Assembly (NCBI RefSeq): GCF_052068095.1
Contig: NZ_JBQHDG010000018.1
Coordinates: 186,001-250,000 of the forward strand
Length of the DNA stretch: 64,000 nucleotides
Source of the DNA: Phytohabitans sp052068095
GTDB lineage: Bacteria > Actinomycetota > Actinomycetes > Mycobacteriales > Micromonosporaceae
Direction of reading: 5' to 3'
Position numbers and translations under genes: made by a program. The notes beneath the pieces were generated by a model. The model saw only the letters and a list, made by a program, of their open reading frames with translations, did not search any database and had not been told where the DNA came from. Shown here piece after piece: positions 8,799 through 17,345 of this stretch. Every line of letters begins with the position of its first letter. Within the stretch, counting starts at the first letter, position 1.

Positions 8799-9440
8799 AT
8801 GAGAGACAAGCGCTCCAAAGACTGGACCAAGCCCGTCGCTCCCTCGATCCGGTACGGACTGTTCGCGCGCCTCTCCGACTGGTGGTGCGCCGGCCGCGAC
8901 GGCCGGAAGGGCATCCCCTCGGTGCCCACGGACGCGCGGCCGGGCACCCCGGCGGCCGAGCTGACTACGCCGCGGATGATGGTTCTCGGCCAGCTCGGCG
9001 TCGGCCGCATCGAGAAGGTGTGGATCGCGTACCAGCTCGACGTGGCCGCCCTCGAGGCCGAGCTGAAGGAGCGGTCCGCCCGCCGCGACGCGCTCGCCGT
9101 CGAGTTCGGCGAGGCCGGCCAGCGGCTCCCGCGAGAAGTGGTGCACACCCTGGCCGCCCGCGTGGAGGAGGCCGAGGCGGAGGTCGCGCGCGTGGAGGAG
9201 CAGATCAAGATCGGGCTACGCGTGACACAGCGCCACGCGTCGATGATCGAGGCGTACGTGCGGCGGCGGTGCGCGGCCTACCTCACTCGCCTCGTCCGCG
9301 TACACCCGGACGGCGCCCGGCTCAACCACCTCATGCGCCCGCGCTGGCCCGACCAGGTCGACTGGGCCCGCGCCAGCCTGGGCCCGGAGCTGCCCGCGCC
9401 GGTCGCGCGCGCCGGCGTCCTGGGCGTGCGCGGCAGCTGA
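8799..9440 (+). CDS. Hypothetical coiled-coil protein
   Basis: This is a 213-residue protein of unknown function. The preferred start (ATG 8799) has GAAGGG eight bases upstream; an in-frame ATG at 8739 would add 20 residues but lacks an RBS. The N-terminal 70 residues are basic and Pro-rich. Residues of about 80-150 are very rich in Glu, Ala and Arg with heptad character (ALEAELKERSARRDAL and VEEAEAEVARVEEQ), indicating a coiled coil. No transmembrane segment or signal peptide is visible. It follows the TetR-like gene by 83 bp and ends before a strong bidirectional terminator. I do not recognise the family. Confidence 0.7.
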   Translation: MRDKRSKDWTKPVAPSIRYGLFARLSDWWCAGRDGRKGIPSVPTDARPGTPAAELTTPRMMVLGQLGVGRIEKVWIAYQLDVAALEAELKERSARRDALAVEFGEAGQRLPREVVHTLAARVEEAEAEVARVEEQIKIGLRVTQRHASMIEAYVRRRCAAYLTRLVRVHPDGARLNHLMRPRWPDQVDWARASLGPELPAPVARAGVLGVRGS

Positions 9441-9466
9441 CCCGCCGTCGACGGTGTGGAAACGAC

Positions 9467-9496
9467 CGGGTCCCAGCCCGTGCCGGCTGGGACCCG
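9467..9496. terminator. Bidirectional terminator hairpin between convergent genes
   Basis: A perfect 12-bp stem, CGGGTCCCAGCC (9467-9478) and GGCTGGGACCCG (9485-9496), closes a 6-nt loop. It lies between the convergent ends at 9440 (+) and 9525 (-). There is no U-tract, as is usual for actinomycete terminators. Confidence 0.8.
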
Positions 9497-9524
9497 TGGT
9501 TGGCGATGTGCTGTGGGGGCTTCG

Positions 9525-9803
9525 TCACCTGCCTTTCCCATGTGTACGAGGAGGGGATCGCTGCCGGGCCGGCCGCGTGCGGGGCGCGGTGGACCGGCCG
9601 GCTACGGGTGGATCGGCCGCGGTCGTGAGGGACTCGGCCGGCGGACGGTCCGCCGGCTCGGGGACGGCCCGCGGCGCGGGTGGTGGCGGTGTCCACGACG
9701 CGGCGATCAGCTCGTCGAACTCTGCGTCCACGAGATCCTGGTCGTCGCAGACGAGATCCAGGAACGCGTCGTGCAGCGCCCGGTCGGTTGTCGTCGTGGA
9801 CAT
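9525..9803 (-). CDS. Small hypothetical protein linked to Hsp20
   Basis: This is a 92-residue protein. The N-terminal 35 residues (ALHDAFLDLVCDDQDLVDAEF) are acidic and helical; the rest is Pro/Arg/Ala-rich and probably disordered. The start at 9803 is preferred because GAGG lies upstream; an ATG three codons earlier is also possible. It follows the hsp20 gene by 63 bp on the same strand and is probably co-transcribed with it under heat-shock control. Function is unknown. Confidence 0.65.
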   Translation of the reverse strand: MSTTTTDRALHDAFLDLVCDDQDLVDAEFDELIAASWTPPPPAPRAVPEPADRPPAESLTTAADPPVAGRSTAPRTRPARQRSPPRTHGKGR

Positions 9804-9866
9804 CACCACCACCTCGCAGCCACTCTGGGCCGGGCGGGCGAACCGCTCCTCCCGGCCCTGGAGAGA

Positions 9867-10307
9867 TCAGGCGTTGATGGCCCTGCGGTCGCCGGCGCCG
9901 GTGACGGCTACCTTGCGGGGCTTGGCCTTTTCGGCGATCGGGATGCGCAACAGCAGGACGCCGTTGTCGTAGCTGGCTTGGACGTGATCGGTGTCGAGAG
10001 CGTCGCTGAGCAGCAACTGCCGGGAGAACACCCCCAGCGGGCGCTCGGAAAGATGAAGTCGCGCGCCCTCGCCGAGCTCGGGTGGGCGTCGCTCGGCGCG
10101 GATGGTCAACACGTTGCGCTCGACGTCGATCTCGATCGCGTCCGGGTCGACGCCGGGCAGGTCGCAGGCGACCAGAAACTCGTCCCCCGCGCGGTATGCG
10201 TCGATCGGCACCGACGCGGGCCGCGACCAGGTGCCGGCTGAATTGAGGCCGAAGAACTGCTGGGCAAGCCGGTCCACCGTGTGGAACGGGTCCGTGCGCA
10301 TCAACAT
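9867..10307 (-). CDS. Small heat-shock protein, Hsp20/alpha-crystallin family
   Basis: This 146-residue protein carries an alpha-crystallin domain: PIDAYRAGDEFLVACDLPG, VLTIRAERR, a FSRQLLLSDALD strand and the conserved NGVLLLRIP-like strand, followed by the I-P-I motif used in oligomer assembly. Family members are ATP-independent holdases that bind unfolding proteins. The ATG at 10307 has GGAGGTGG upstream. It is divergent from an HTH protein at 10427, and the intergenic gap of about 120 bp contains a perfect palindrome, the arrangement seen for Hsp18 and its dedicated repressor in actinomycetes. Confidence 0.93.
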   Translation of the reverse strand: MLMRTDPFHTVDRLAQQFFGLNSAGTWSRPASVPIDAYRAGDEFLVACDLPGVDPDAIEIDVERNVLTIRAERRPPELGEGARLHLSERPLGVFSRQLLLSDALDTDHVQASYDNGVLLLRIPIAEKAKPRKVAVTGAGDRRAINA

Positions 10308-10367
10308 GAAATCCCACCTCCCGAATCGACGAACGGACGTGTCAATGCGCTGCCAATGGTTCTAACA

Positions 10368-10412
10368 TGTCATCGTAACGATGACAAGTCTGACGTCATC
10401 TTGATGATGACA
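10368..10412. promoter_or_regulatory. Palindromic operator pair in the hsp20 divergent promoter
   Basis: TGTCATCGT-A-ACGATGACA (10368-10386) is a perfect 19-bp palindrome. A second, imperfect copy with a GATGATGACA right arm lies at 10391-10412, just before the RBS of the regulator. The two sites share the TGTCATC core and lie about 22 bp apart, so a dimeric repressor could bind cooperatively and silence both hsp20 and its own gene. Confidence 0.75.
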
Positions 10413-10426
10413 TTTGGAGGCACGTG

Positions 10427-10972
10427 ATGGCGCCGGCCCGCGACCCTGCCCTGGAGGCCCTGGTGGCGCTGCGCGAGCTGCGGGCCCTGCTGGACGGCTG
10501 GGAGCCTCAGCTGATCGACGTTGCCCGCTCGGCCGGCGCGAGCTGGGCCGAGCTCGCACCCGCACTGGGCGTGGCCAGCCGGCAGGCGGCCGAGCGCCGC
10601 TACTTGCGCCTACGCCGCACCGACGCCGACATCCCGGGGGCCACCCAAGACCAGCGCGTGCAGGCCGAGCGCGACCGCCGCGCCGGCGACCGTGCCGTCA
10701 CCGCGTGGGCCAGGGAGCACGGCGCCGACCTACGCCAGCTCGCGGGGCAGGTCAGCGCGCTCAGCGACCTCGGCCCGGTGGCACAGCCCGACCTCGAGCG
10801 GCTGCACGAGGCGCTCGGCACCGACGATCCGGCCGCGCTGATCCCGCTGCTGGCCGCCGCCCACGAGCACCTGCCCGAGGCACACGAGGGCCTCGCCGAC
10901 CGCGTCGCGGGTGTCACCCGCGACACCGACCAGGCTCGCCACGACGGCGAGCAGGCCCGCCGGCGCCCCTAG
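10427..10972 (+). CDS. Hsp18-type transcriptional regulator (HTH protein)
   Basis: This is a 181-residue protein starting at ATG 10427, six bases after TTGGAGG; a GTG at 10424 is too close to the RBS. Residues of about 33-60 (RSAGASWAELAPALGVASRQAAERR) form a helix-turn-helix of the kind found in short actinomycete regulators annotated as HSP18 regulators. The C-terminal half is acidic and helical, probably for dimerisation. Divergence from hsp20 and the palindrome between them point to heat-sensitive repression of hsp20 and autoregulation. This is family and context inference; the sensor mechanism is not visible. Confidence 0.75.
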   Translation: MAPARDPALEALVALRELRALLDGWEPQLIDVARSAGASWAELAPALGVASRQAAERRYLRLRRTDADIPGATQDQRVQAERDRRAGDRAVTAWAREHGADLRQLAGQVSALSDLGPVAQPDLERLHEALGTDDPAALIPLLAAAHEHLPEAHEGLADRVAGVTRDTDQARHDGEQARRRP

Positions 10973-11001
10973 ACCAGCCACACGGGGCGAGCCCGACCCA
11001 C

Positions 11002-11030
11002 TTGATACCCCAGGGGGGTATAGGTATGCT
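11002..11030 (+). promoter_or_regulatory. Copper-responsive promoter with CsoR-type operator; leaderless start
   Basis: A TTGATA -35 (11002-11007) and a TATGCT -10 (11025-11030) are 17 bp apart. Between and over them lies ATACCCC-AGG-GGGGTAT (11005-11021), a perfect GC-tract palindrome matching known CsoR operators. The predicted start of transcription is at about 11037, the A of the downstream ATG, so the mRNA would be leaderless. No csoR gene is in the window. Confidence 0.8.
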
Positions 11031-11036
11031 GACGGC

Positions 11037-11993
11037 ATGAACACGCCAACCAGGATGGCCGGCTATGCCCTCGGGCTGGCGGCGGTCTTCACCGCGGCCC
11101 TGGGCGCAGGCAAGGTGGTGGGCGGCCCGGAGCCGGTGCCACCCGCGGCCGCCCACGACGGGGGTGGACACGCCGACGGCGAGAGCGGCGCGGGCCACGA
11201 CAGCGCGGCGGCGGAAGTGCCGGGCGGCCTCCAGGTCGCACAGGAGGGCTACCGGCTCGCCCCGGTCAGCGGCGCGCTCCCGGTGGGCGAGCCGGCGCCG
11301 TTCCGCTTTCGCATCGTCGGGCCGGACGGTGAGGCCGTGACCGACTTCACGCCGACCCACGACAAGGAGCTGCACCTGATCGCGGTGCGCCGCGACCTGA
11401 CCGGCTTCCAGCACGTGCACCCCACGATGGCGGCCGACGGCACGTGGTCGGTGCCGCTCGCGGCCGGTGCGCCGGGGCAGTATCGGATCTTCACCGACTT
11501 CCAGCCCGCCGCCCGCGACGAGGCGCTGACGCTCGGCGTGGACGTGCCGGCGCGCGGCGACTACCGGCCCGTTCCCCTTGCCGCTCCGGAGCGCACGGCG
11601 ACCGTCGACGGCTACACGGTGACGCTGGCCGGTGACCTCGTGCCGGGCACCTCCGCCAAGCTCACGCTCAGCGTCAGCAAGGACGGCCGGCCGGTCACCG
11701 ACCTCCAGCCCTACCTGGCGGCGTACGGGCACCTGGTGGCGCTGCGCGACGGCGACCTCGCCTACCTGCACGTGCACCCGGACGGCGAGCCGGGCGACGG
11801 CAAGACCGCTCCCGGCCCCGACATCACGTTCTACGCCGAGATCCCGTCCGCCGGCGCGTACCGGCTGTTCCTGGACTTCCAGCATGCTGGGAAGGTGCGT
11901 ACGGCGGCCTTCACCGCGGTGGCGGGCGGCGCGGAGCTGCCCCCGGCGCCGGCGGCACCGGCCCACGACGACGACGGGCACAGCCATGACTGA
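11037..11993 (+). CDS. Membrane-anchored or secreted His-rich metal-associated protein
   Basis: This is a 318-residue protein with an N-terminal signal or anchor (MAGYALGLAAVFTAALG). A His/Asp-rich stretch (HDGGGHADGESGAGHD) follows, then two beta-rich domains with HLIAVRRDL-x-x-FQHVHP and HLVALRDGDLAYLHVHP motifs, and a C-terminal DDDGHSHD tail. The paired HVHP motifs suggest copper binding outside the membrane. The gene has its own CsoR-type promoter and ends 16 bp before copA, so both are probably copper-induced and work together in copper export or periplasmic buffering. I recognise the pattern from actinomycete copper islands but not an assigned biochemical activity. Confidence 0.8.
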   Translation: MNTPTRMAGYALGLAAVFTAALGAGKVVGGPEPVPPAAAHDGGGHADGESGAGHDSAAAEVPGGLQVAQEGYRLAPVSGALPVGEPAPFRFRIVGPDGEAVTDFTPTHDKELHLIAVRRDLTGFQHVHPTMAADGTWSVPLAAGAPGQYRIFTDFQPAARDEALTLGVDVPARGDYRPVPLAAPERTATVDGYTVTLAGDLVPGTSAKLTLSVSKDGRPVTDLQPYLAAYGHLVALRDGDLAYLHVHPDGEPGDGKTAPGPDITFYAEIPSAGAYRLFLDFQHAGKVRTAAFTAVAGGAELPPAPAAPAHDDDGHSHD

Positions 11994-12009
11994 GGGAGGA
12001 GGGCGCGTG

Positions 12010-14214
12010 ATGAACCTCATCGAGCTCAAAATCGGCGGCATGACCTGCGCGTCCTGCGCCTCCCGCATCGAAAAGAAGCTCAACCGGATGGACGGCGTCA
12101 CCGCGACGGTCAACTACGCGACCGAGAAGGCGGCCGTCACGGTGGCCGACCCGGCCGTGAGCGTGGCCGACCTGATCGCCACCGTGGAGAAGACCGGCTA
12201 CACGGCAGCCGTCCCCACGCCCGAGCCGGAAGCGCCCCGGGAGACCGACCCGCTCCGCACCCGGCTGCTGGTCTCGCTGGTGCTCACCATCCCGGTGATC
12301 GCGCTGGCGATGGTGCCGGCCTGGCAGTTCGAGTACTGGCAGTGGCTGTCGCTCACGCTCGCCGCCCCGGTGGTCGTGTACGGCGGCCTGCCCTTCCACC
12401 GCGCCGCATGGACCAACCTCCGGCACGGCGCGGCCACGATGGACACGCTCGTGTCGATCGGCACGCTGGCCGCGTTCGGCTGGTCGGTGTGGGCGCTGTT
12501 CCTCGGCACGGCCGGTGAGCCGGGCATGACACACCCGTTCCGGTTCACGATCGAGCGCGGCGACGGCTCCGGCAGCATCTACCTGGAGGCGGCCGCCGGC
12601 GTGACGGTGTTCATCCTGGCCGGGCGCTACTTCGAGACCCGGGCCAAGCGCCGCGCCGGCGCCGCGCTGCGGGCGCTGCTGGAGCTGGGCGCCAAGGACG
12701 TCGGCGTGCTGCGCGGCGGCACCGAGACGCGCATCCCGATCGAGCGGCTGGCGGTGGGCGACCACTTCGTGGTCCGCCCCGGCGAAAAGATCGCCACCGA
12801 CGGCGTCGTCGAGGAGGGCTCGTCGGCGGTCGACGCGAGCATGCTGACCGGCGAGTCGGTGCCGGTCGAGGTGGGCGCGGGCGACCAGGTCGTCGGTGCG
12901 ACGGTCAACGCGGGCGGCCGCCTCGTCGTGCGCGCCACCCGGGTCGGCGCCGACACCCAGCTGGCCCAGATGGCCGCGCTCGTCGAGCGGGCGCAGACCG
13001 GCAAGGCCCAGGTGCAGCGCCTGGCCGACCGGATCTCCGGGGTCTTCGTGCCCATCGTGATCGCGATCGCGGTCGGCACGCTCGGCTACTGGCTCGGCAC
13101 CGGCAACGGCGCGACGGCCGCGTTCACCGCCGCGGTGGCCGTGCTGATCATCGCGTGCCCGTGCGCGCTCGGCCTGGCCACGCCAACGGCGCTGCTGGTC
13201 GGCACCGGGCGGGGCGCCCAGCTCGGCATCCTGATCAAGGGACCGGAGATGCTGGAGTCGACGCGCACGGTGGACACCGTCGTGCTGGACAAGACCGGCA
13301 CGGTGACCACCGGCCAGATGACGCTCGTCGACGTCGCCGCCAGCGACGGTGAGGACGCGGCCGGCGTGCTGCGGCTGGCCGGCGCGGTCGAGGCCGGCTC
13401 CGAGCACCCGATCGCCCGCGCGATCGCCAAGGCCGCGGCCGAGCACGGCGCGCTGCCCGCGGTCGAGGGCTTCCAGAACACCCAGGGCGTCGGGGTGCGG
13501 GGCACGGTCGAGGGGCTCGGCGTAACCGTGGGGCGGCTGGGTGCCGGGCAGCCGGTACCAGATGATCTCGCGGCGGTGATGGAGACGGCGGAGGCCGCCG
13601 GGCGGACGGCCGTGGTGGTGTCCTGGGATGGCCGCGCCCGCGGTGTGCTGGCGGTGGCCGACGTGGTCAAGCCCACCAGCCGGACGGCTGTGGCCGCCCT
13701 GCGCCGGCTCGGCCTCACCCCGGTGCTGCTCACCGGCGACAACGCGACGGTCGCGAAAGCCGTGGCGGCCGAGGTGGGCATCAACGAGGTCGTCGCCGGG
13801 GTGCTGCCGGCCGGCAAGGTCGACGTGGTCAAGCGCCTCCAGGACGAGGGCAAGGTCGTCGCGATGGTGGGCGACGGCGTCAACGACGCCGCCGCCCTCG
13901 CCCAGGCCGACCTCGGGCTCGCGATGGGCACCGGCACCGACGCGGCGATCGAGGCCGCGGACCTCACGCTGGTACGCGGGGACCTCACCGCCGCCGTCGA
14001 CGCGATCAGGCTCTCCCGGCGCACGCTCCGCACCATCAAGGGAAACCTGTTCTGGGCCTTCGCCTACAACGTCGCCGCCCTGCCGCTGGCCGCCGCGGGC
14101 CTGCTCAACCCGATGATCGCCGGCGGCGCGATGGCACTGTCGTCGGTCTTCGTGGTGTCCAACAGCCTGCGGCTACGCGCCTTCAGGAGCTACCAGGGTG
14201 CGGTGCAGTTGTAG
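12010..14214 (+). CDS. copA: Copper-exporting P1B-type ATPase
   Basis: This 734-residue Cu+-ATPase has one N-terminal HMA domain (GMTCASCA), the TGES actuator loop, the CPC metal site in TM6 (IACPCALGLATPT), the DKTGT phosphorylation motif, SEHP for nucleotide binding and GDGVNDAAALAQAD in the hinge. It pumps Cu+ out of the cytoplasm. The start at 12010 follows GGAGGAGGG; a GTG one codon earlier and an ATG at 11986 are alternatives. It is the second gene of the copper operon. Its last 25 bases overlap the end of the convergent secreted-protein gene. Confidence 0.96.
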   Translation: MNLIELKIGGMTCASCASRIEKKLNRMDGVTATVNYATEKAAVTVADPAVSVADLIATVEKTGYTAAVPTPEPEAPRETDPLRTRLLVSLVLTIPVIALAMVPAWQFEYWQWLSLTLAAPVVVYGGLPFHRAAWTNLRHGAATMDTLVSIGTLAAFGWSVWALFLGTAGEPGMTHPFRFTIERGDGSGSIYLEAAAGVTVFILAGRYFETRAKRRAGAALRALLELGAKDVGVLRGGTETRIPIERLAVGDHFVVRPGEKIATDGVVEEGSSAVDASMLTGESVPVEVGAGDQVVGATVNAGGRLVVRATRVGADTQLAQMAALVERAQTGKAQVQRLADRISGVFVPIVIAIAVGTLGYWLGTGNGATAAFTAAVAVLIIACPCALGLATPTALLVGTGRGAQLGILIKGPEMLESTRTVDTVVLDKTGTVTTGQMTLVDVAASDGEDAAGVLRLAGAVEAGSEHPIARAIAKAAAEHGALPAVEGFQNTQGVGVRGTVEGLGVTVGRLGAGQPVPDDLAAVMETAEAAGRTAVVVSWDGRARGVLAVADVVKPTSRTAVAALRRLGLTPVLLTGDNATVAKAVAAEVGINEVVAGVLPAGKVDVVKRLQDEGKVVAMVGDGVNDAAALAQADLGLAMGTGTDAAIEAADLTLVRGDLTAAVDAIRLSRRTLRTIKGNLFWAFAYNVAALPLAAAGLLNPMIAGGAMALSSVFVVSNSLRLRAFRSYQGAVQL

Positions 14215-14627
14215 CCGTAGCCGTCGAAGAGGCAGGCCCGAAAGCGGTAGGAGGGCGACGCGTAGGTGAGCGCGCCGCCGGTGTGCGCGACGCCGTCGCC
14301 GACGTTCTGGTGCGTGGGACCCCACTCCCAGCCGGCACCGCCATTGCGGCTGATCTGAAGGACGAGCGCGTCGCCCTCCCGCCAGTTGGCCTGTCCCGGC
14401 ACCAGCCGCGCCCAGCCGTACTGGTAGCCGTTGTACCAGCCGGCCCGCAGCTCGATCTGGGAGCCGGCGTACCAGACCGCGAACACCGGGCTGTACCGGT
14501 TGACGGTTTGGAGGACCTGAGCCTCGCTGATCCGCTCGGCGGGCGCCGCCTGCGCCGGGCCGCTCGACAACACCACGACAAACAGCGCGACGACAGCCGT
14601 CATCGCACGCATCGTCCAGACGCGCAT
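14190..14627 (-). CDS. Small secreted protein, function unknown
   Basis: This 145-residue protein has a clear Sec signal peptide (TAVVALFVVVLSSGPAQAAPA, cleavage near residue 28). The mature part of about 115 residues is rich in Trp, Tyr and Gly (WYAGSQIELRAGWYNG, WARLVPG) and has two Cys near the C-terminus (ACLFDGYGYNC) that could form a disulphide. It looks like a compact extracellular beta protein; I do not recognise the family. Its 3' end overlaps copA by 25 bp on the opposite strand, so no terminator separates them. Confidence 0.75.
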   Translation of the reverse strand: MRVWTMRAMTAVVALFVVVLSSGPAQAAPAERISEAQVLQTVNRYSPVFAVWYAGSQIELRAGWYNGYQYGWARLVPGQANWREGDALVLQISRNGGAGWEWGPTHQNVGDGVAHTGGALTYASPSYRFRACLFDGYGYNCTAPW

Positions 14628-15047
14628 CTTTCCCCCGTTATTCCATTGTGGACAGCCGAGCCCCGTGCACGGCCGGCATCAACGATGACCTTGGTGTGGT
14701 GTCATCGACAAGTTGCGATCCGGCCAGAAAGCGCAGGATTTCGGCCACCCGAAAAGCGCGTGCGCCGCGCGCGTGTGATCCGTACCGTACTTCGTGGAGA
14801 CAGTCCAGCGGCGCGCCGGCATCGCCGACCGCGTCCCGCGTATAGGCGTCTTCGACCGCTGGTAAAGCCGACAGGCCGAGGTTCGACTCCTCTACTCAAC
14901 AGGGCGGCCCCGCGCGACCCTGCCCGCGAGGGCGGCGGTGGTGCGGCCATGCGGGCTCGCGACCACGGTCGCGGATGCCCCCGCCGTGCCACCGTGGGGT
15001 GGCGCGGGGCTCGCTCCGGCCTATGTGGACGCTCATGGAGGTGAGAG
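14628..15047. other. Intergenic region with a tRNA-like fragment
   Basis: No convincing gene in 420 bp. At about 14850-14906 there is a tRNA 3'-half look-alike: a CTGGTAA anticodon-loop-like run and a T-arm-like GAGG-TTCGACT-CCTC. No matching 5' half or acceptor stem is present. The RBS GGAGGTGAGAG of the SPFH gene closes the region. Confidence 0.5.
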
Positions 15048-15713
15048 ATGGCAAAGGTAACCGTCATGGATTGGGAGCGACGGGTGCAATTCACGGATGG
15101 GCGGTTCGTCAAGGTGCTGCCGCCCGGTCGGCACCGTTACAACGGCCGCCGTTCGAGCCTGCTCACCGTCGACATGCGACAGCGCAGCACGCTCGTCCCG
15201 GGCCAGGAGCTGCTGACCGGCGACGGCATCACCGTCAAGGTCTCCGTGCTCGTGGTCTGGCACGTCACCGACCCGCACGCGTTTCTCACGGCGTCGGCCG
15301 GCGCCGAGTACGACCTTTACAACGCCGCCCAGCTGGCCGTCCGCGACGCGGTCGCCGCGACCGCCTTCGACGACGTGCTGGCCGACCGTGGCCGGCTCTC
15401 CGCCGGTCTGGCGGAGGCGACCGCCGCCCGCCTCGACGGCCTCGGCATCGAGCTTGCCTCGGCCACGGTCAAGGACCTGATGCTCCCCGGCGAGCTGCGC
15501 CGCGCGGCGACCGAGACGCTGCTCGCCCGCGAGCGCGGCAAGGCCGAGCTCGAGCACGCACGGGCCGAGGCCGCGTCGCTGCGCGCGCTGGCCAACGCCG
15601 CCAAGCTGCTACAGGACCACCCGGCCCTGCTCCAGCTCCGCACCATCCAGGCGGCCGCGACCCCGGGCACGACGATCGTCCTCACCCCGGATCCGAGCTA
15701 CGTACCGCGCTGA
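15048..15713 (+). CDS. SPFH/band-7 domain protein (slipin-like)
   Basis: This 221-residue protein follows the stomatin/slipin pattern: an N-terminal strand (VTVMDWERRVQFTDGRF), PPGRHRY, the VSVLVVWHVTDP core strand, and a C-terminal EHARAEAASLRAL helix like the family's oligomerisation coiled coil. There is no clear N-terminal membrane segment, so it may associate peripherally. SPFH proteins form ring-like scaffolds that organise membrane domains or proteases; the usual NfeD-type partner is absent. The ATG at 15048 has an ideal GGAGGTGAG upstream. It is a single-gene unit ending in a terminator. Confidence 0.85.
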   Translation: MAKVTVMDWERRVQFTDGRFVKVLPPGRHRYNGRRSSLLTVDMRQRSTLVPGQELLTGDGITVKVSVLVVWHVTDPHAFLTASAGAEYDLYNAAQLAVRDAVAATAFDDVLADRGRLSAGLAEATAARLDGLGIELASATVKDLMLPGELRRAATETLLARERGKAELEHARAEAASLRALANAAKLLQDHPALLQLRTIQAAATPGTTIVLTPDPSYVPR

Positions 15714-15716
15714 CCT

Positions 15717-15748
15717 CGCCGCGGGCCCGGCACACCGGGCCCGCGGCG
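15717..15748. terminator. Bidirectional GC-rich terminator
   Basis: A perfect 14-bp stem, CGCCGCGGGCCCGG (15717-15730) and its complement (15735-15748), encloses a CACA loop. It sits between the SPFH gene (+, ends 15713) and the convergent flavin oxidoreductase gene (-, ends 15756). Confidence 0.85.
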
Positions 15749-15755
15749 GGCGGGG

Positions 15756-17174
15756 TCAGGCGGCGATCGACGGGAGCAGGCCCTCGATGCCGTTCCAGAT
15801 GCGGGTGGAGTTGTGCGAGTGGAAGGCGGCTCCGGTGTAGTACGTGCGGTTGCGCCCCTGGAGCCCGTGGAGCTTGCCGTAGAAGCCGCGGGCGATGGCG
15901 GCCGGCGCCACGTGCAGCTCGAACGGTGTGTGGCTGGCGAACACCTCCAGGTCCTCGAACTTCACCGGATAGGTGCCCGCCGCCGCGACCCGCTCGATGT
16001 CCGCGCGGATGTTTCGGCGTACCCGATCCGCGGGCAGCGGCGCCGGGCTGCCGTACTTGACGTTGTACAGCCCCGGGATGCCGGTCGGGCTGACCTGGTA
16101 GAGGCCGGGCAGCGGCGGCAGGTTGTACGGCGTCTCGGGGGCTACGTTTTCCAGGCTGACGCCCTCGGGCACGCCGGAGAGCCGCACGACGCCGGTGTAG
16201 TAGGCGCCGCTGACGAACTGGCCGAACAGCGACCGCTCGACCGCGTCGAGGTCGAAGCCGGCGAAGCCGCGCAGCAGCGGCGGGATGGTCACGACAAGCT
16301 TCTTGGCGCGGATCAGGCGGGCGCCGTCCGGGGTGGCGACGAGCACGCGCACCTCGCCTGCCGACCGGTCGACCCGGAGCACCTGCGACTCCAGAAGCAC
16401 GTCGTCGCCGAGGTGGGTGGTGGCCCGCTCGTACAGCAGGCTGTTGTCGTGCGCGGCGGTGGTGATGAACGAGCCGGACAGGATGTTGCGCACCACGCCC
16501 AGCCCGAAGTTGTTGATCGTGTACGCGGCGGGCAGGTCGAGGAAGTCGCCGAGCCCCTGGCCGTAGTTGAAGATGAGCGGCACGACCGAGTCGAGATCGT
16601 ACTTGTCGACGAAGTCGGCGAACGACGCGACAAGGTCCTGCGGCACCGGGTCGGGCAGGTTGAAGACGGTGTCGATCGGCCCGTACCGGCTGATCAGCTC
16701 GAAGTAGGTGGGGAGCGCGGCAGGCACCGGCGGCGTGTAGTCGACCGCGCGCCCGGTGCGGAAGTCGACGTACCGGTTGGTGGTCCCGAAGCCGCCGACC
16801 GGCACGAGGTCGATCCCGAAACGGCCGAAGTGCCGGTGCACCAGCGGGTCGTCCTCGAACACGATGACGCCGATGTCGACGGTGCCGCCGGTAACCGGGT
16901 CGTGGTAGGTCTCGGTGTGGCCGCCGAGGCGGTCCTTCGCCTCCACCAGCACCACGCTCTTGCCGAGGTCACCGAGGCGGGTGGCGGTGTAGGTGCCGGC
17001 CGAGCCGCCGCCGATCACGCACACGTCGCGGTGGATCACGTGCGATTCGGTAAAGGCGGCGGCCGTCCCGCGGGCCGCCGCGGCCTGGGCGGCGGACGAG
17101 CTCAGCGAAGCGGTGACGGACCCCGCGGCAGTCGCGCCCATGAGGCCGAGCATCCGCTTGCGGGTGAGTCCCAA
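15756..17174 (-). CDS. Exported FAD-dependent amine-oxidase-like oxidoreductase
   Basis: This is a 472-residue protein. The N-terminus (TRKRMLGLMGATAAG) looks like a Tat signal with one Arg replaced by Lys. The mature part opens with the FAD motif VIGGGSAG near residue 53 and VVLVEAKDRLGGHTET, the hallmark of flavin amine oxidases and beta-cyclopiazonate-dehydrogenase-like enzymes. A C-terminal IWNGIEG may contact the flavin. The substrate is unknown. It is divergent from the GH127 gene, with paired inverted repeats between them, so the two may respond to the same signal. Confidence 0.8.
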   Translation of the reverse strand: MGLTRKRMLGLMGATAAGSVTASLSSSAAQAAAARGTAAAFTESHVIHRDVCVIGGGSAGTYTATRLGDLGKSVVLVEAKDRLGGHTETYHDPVTGGTVDIGVIVFEDDPLVHRHFGRFGIDLVPVGGFGTTNRYVDFRTGRAVDYTPPVPAALPTYFELISRYGPIDTVFNLPDPVPQDLVASFADFVDKYDLDSVVPLIFNYGQGLGDFLDLPAAYTINNFGLGVVRNILSGSFITTAAHDNSLLYERATTHLGDDVLLESQVLRVDRSAGEVRVLVATPDGARLIRAKKLVVTIPPLLRGFAGFDLDAVERSLFGQFVSGAYYTGVVRLSGVPEGVSLENVAPETPYNLPPLPGLYQVSPTGIPGLYNVKYGSPAPLPADRVRRNIRADIERVAAAGTYPVKFEDLEVFASHTPFELHVAPAAIARGFYGKLHGLQGRNRTYYTGAAFHSHNSTRIWNGIEGLLPSIAA

Positions 17175-17284
17175 GGCGATCTCCTTCTCCAGTGACGGAC
17201 GTGAGAGAACGCCTCACTGTATGCGAATTCCTCGATCAGGAAGGGTTCTGTCCAGAGCCTTCCGACCGGGCTCCACCTTCGCTA

Positions 17285-17328
17285 GGCTTGGTGATCAAGC
17301 CGGGCATGTTCGCGCTAACAGATAGCGC
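17285..17328. promoter_or_regulatory. Two adjacent 17-bp inverted repeats upstream of the GH127 gene
   Basis: GGCTTG-N5-CAAGCC (17285-17301) and GCGCTA-N5-TAGCGC (17312-17328) are both perfect 6-bp arms with 5-bp spacers. The second ends just before the GH127 RBS (GGGGAGG), so a bound repressor would block translation initiation or late promoter escape. Confidence 0.5.
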
Positions 17329-17345
17329 CTGTGGGGAGGCATGCC

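Noticed and set aside
14850..14906. tRNA-like sequence with a GGT-anticodon-like loop and T-arm
   Set aside because: The T-arm pairs, but the anticodon stem does not and no acceptor 5' half is present within 80 bp upstream. At most a tRNA remnant.
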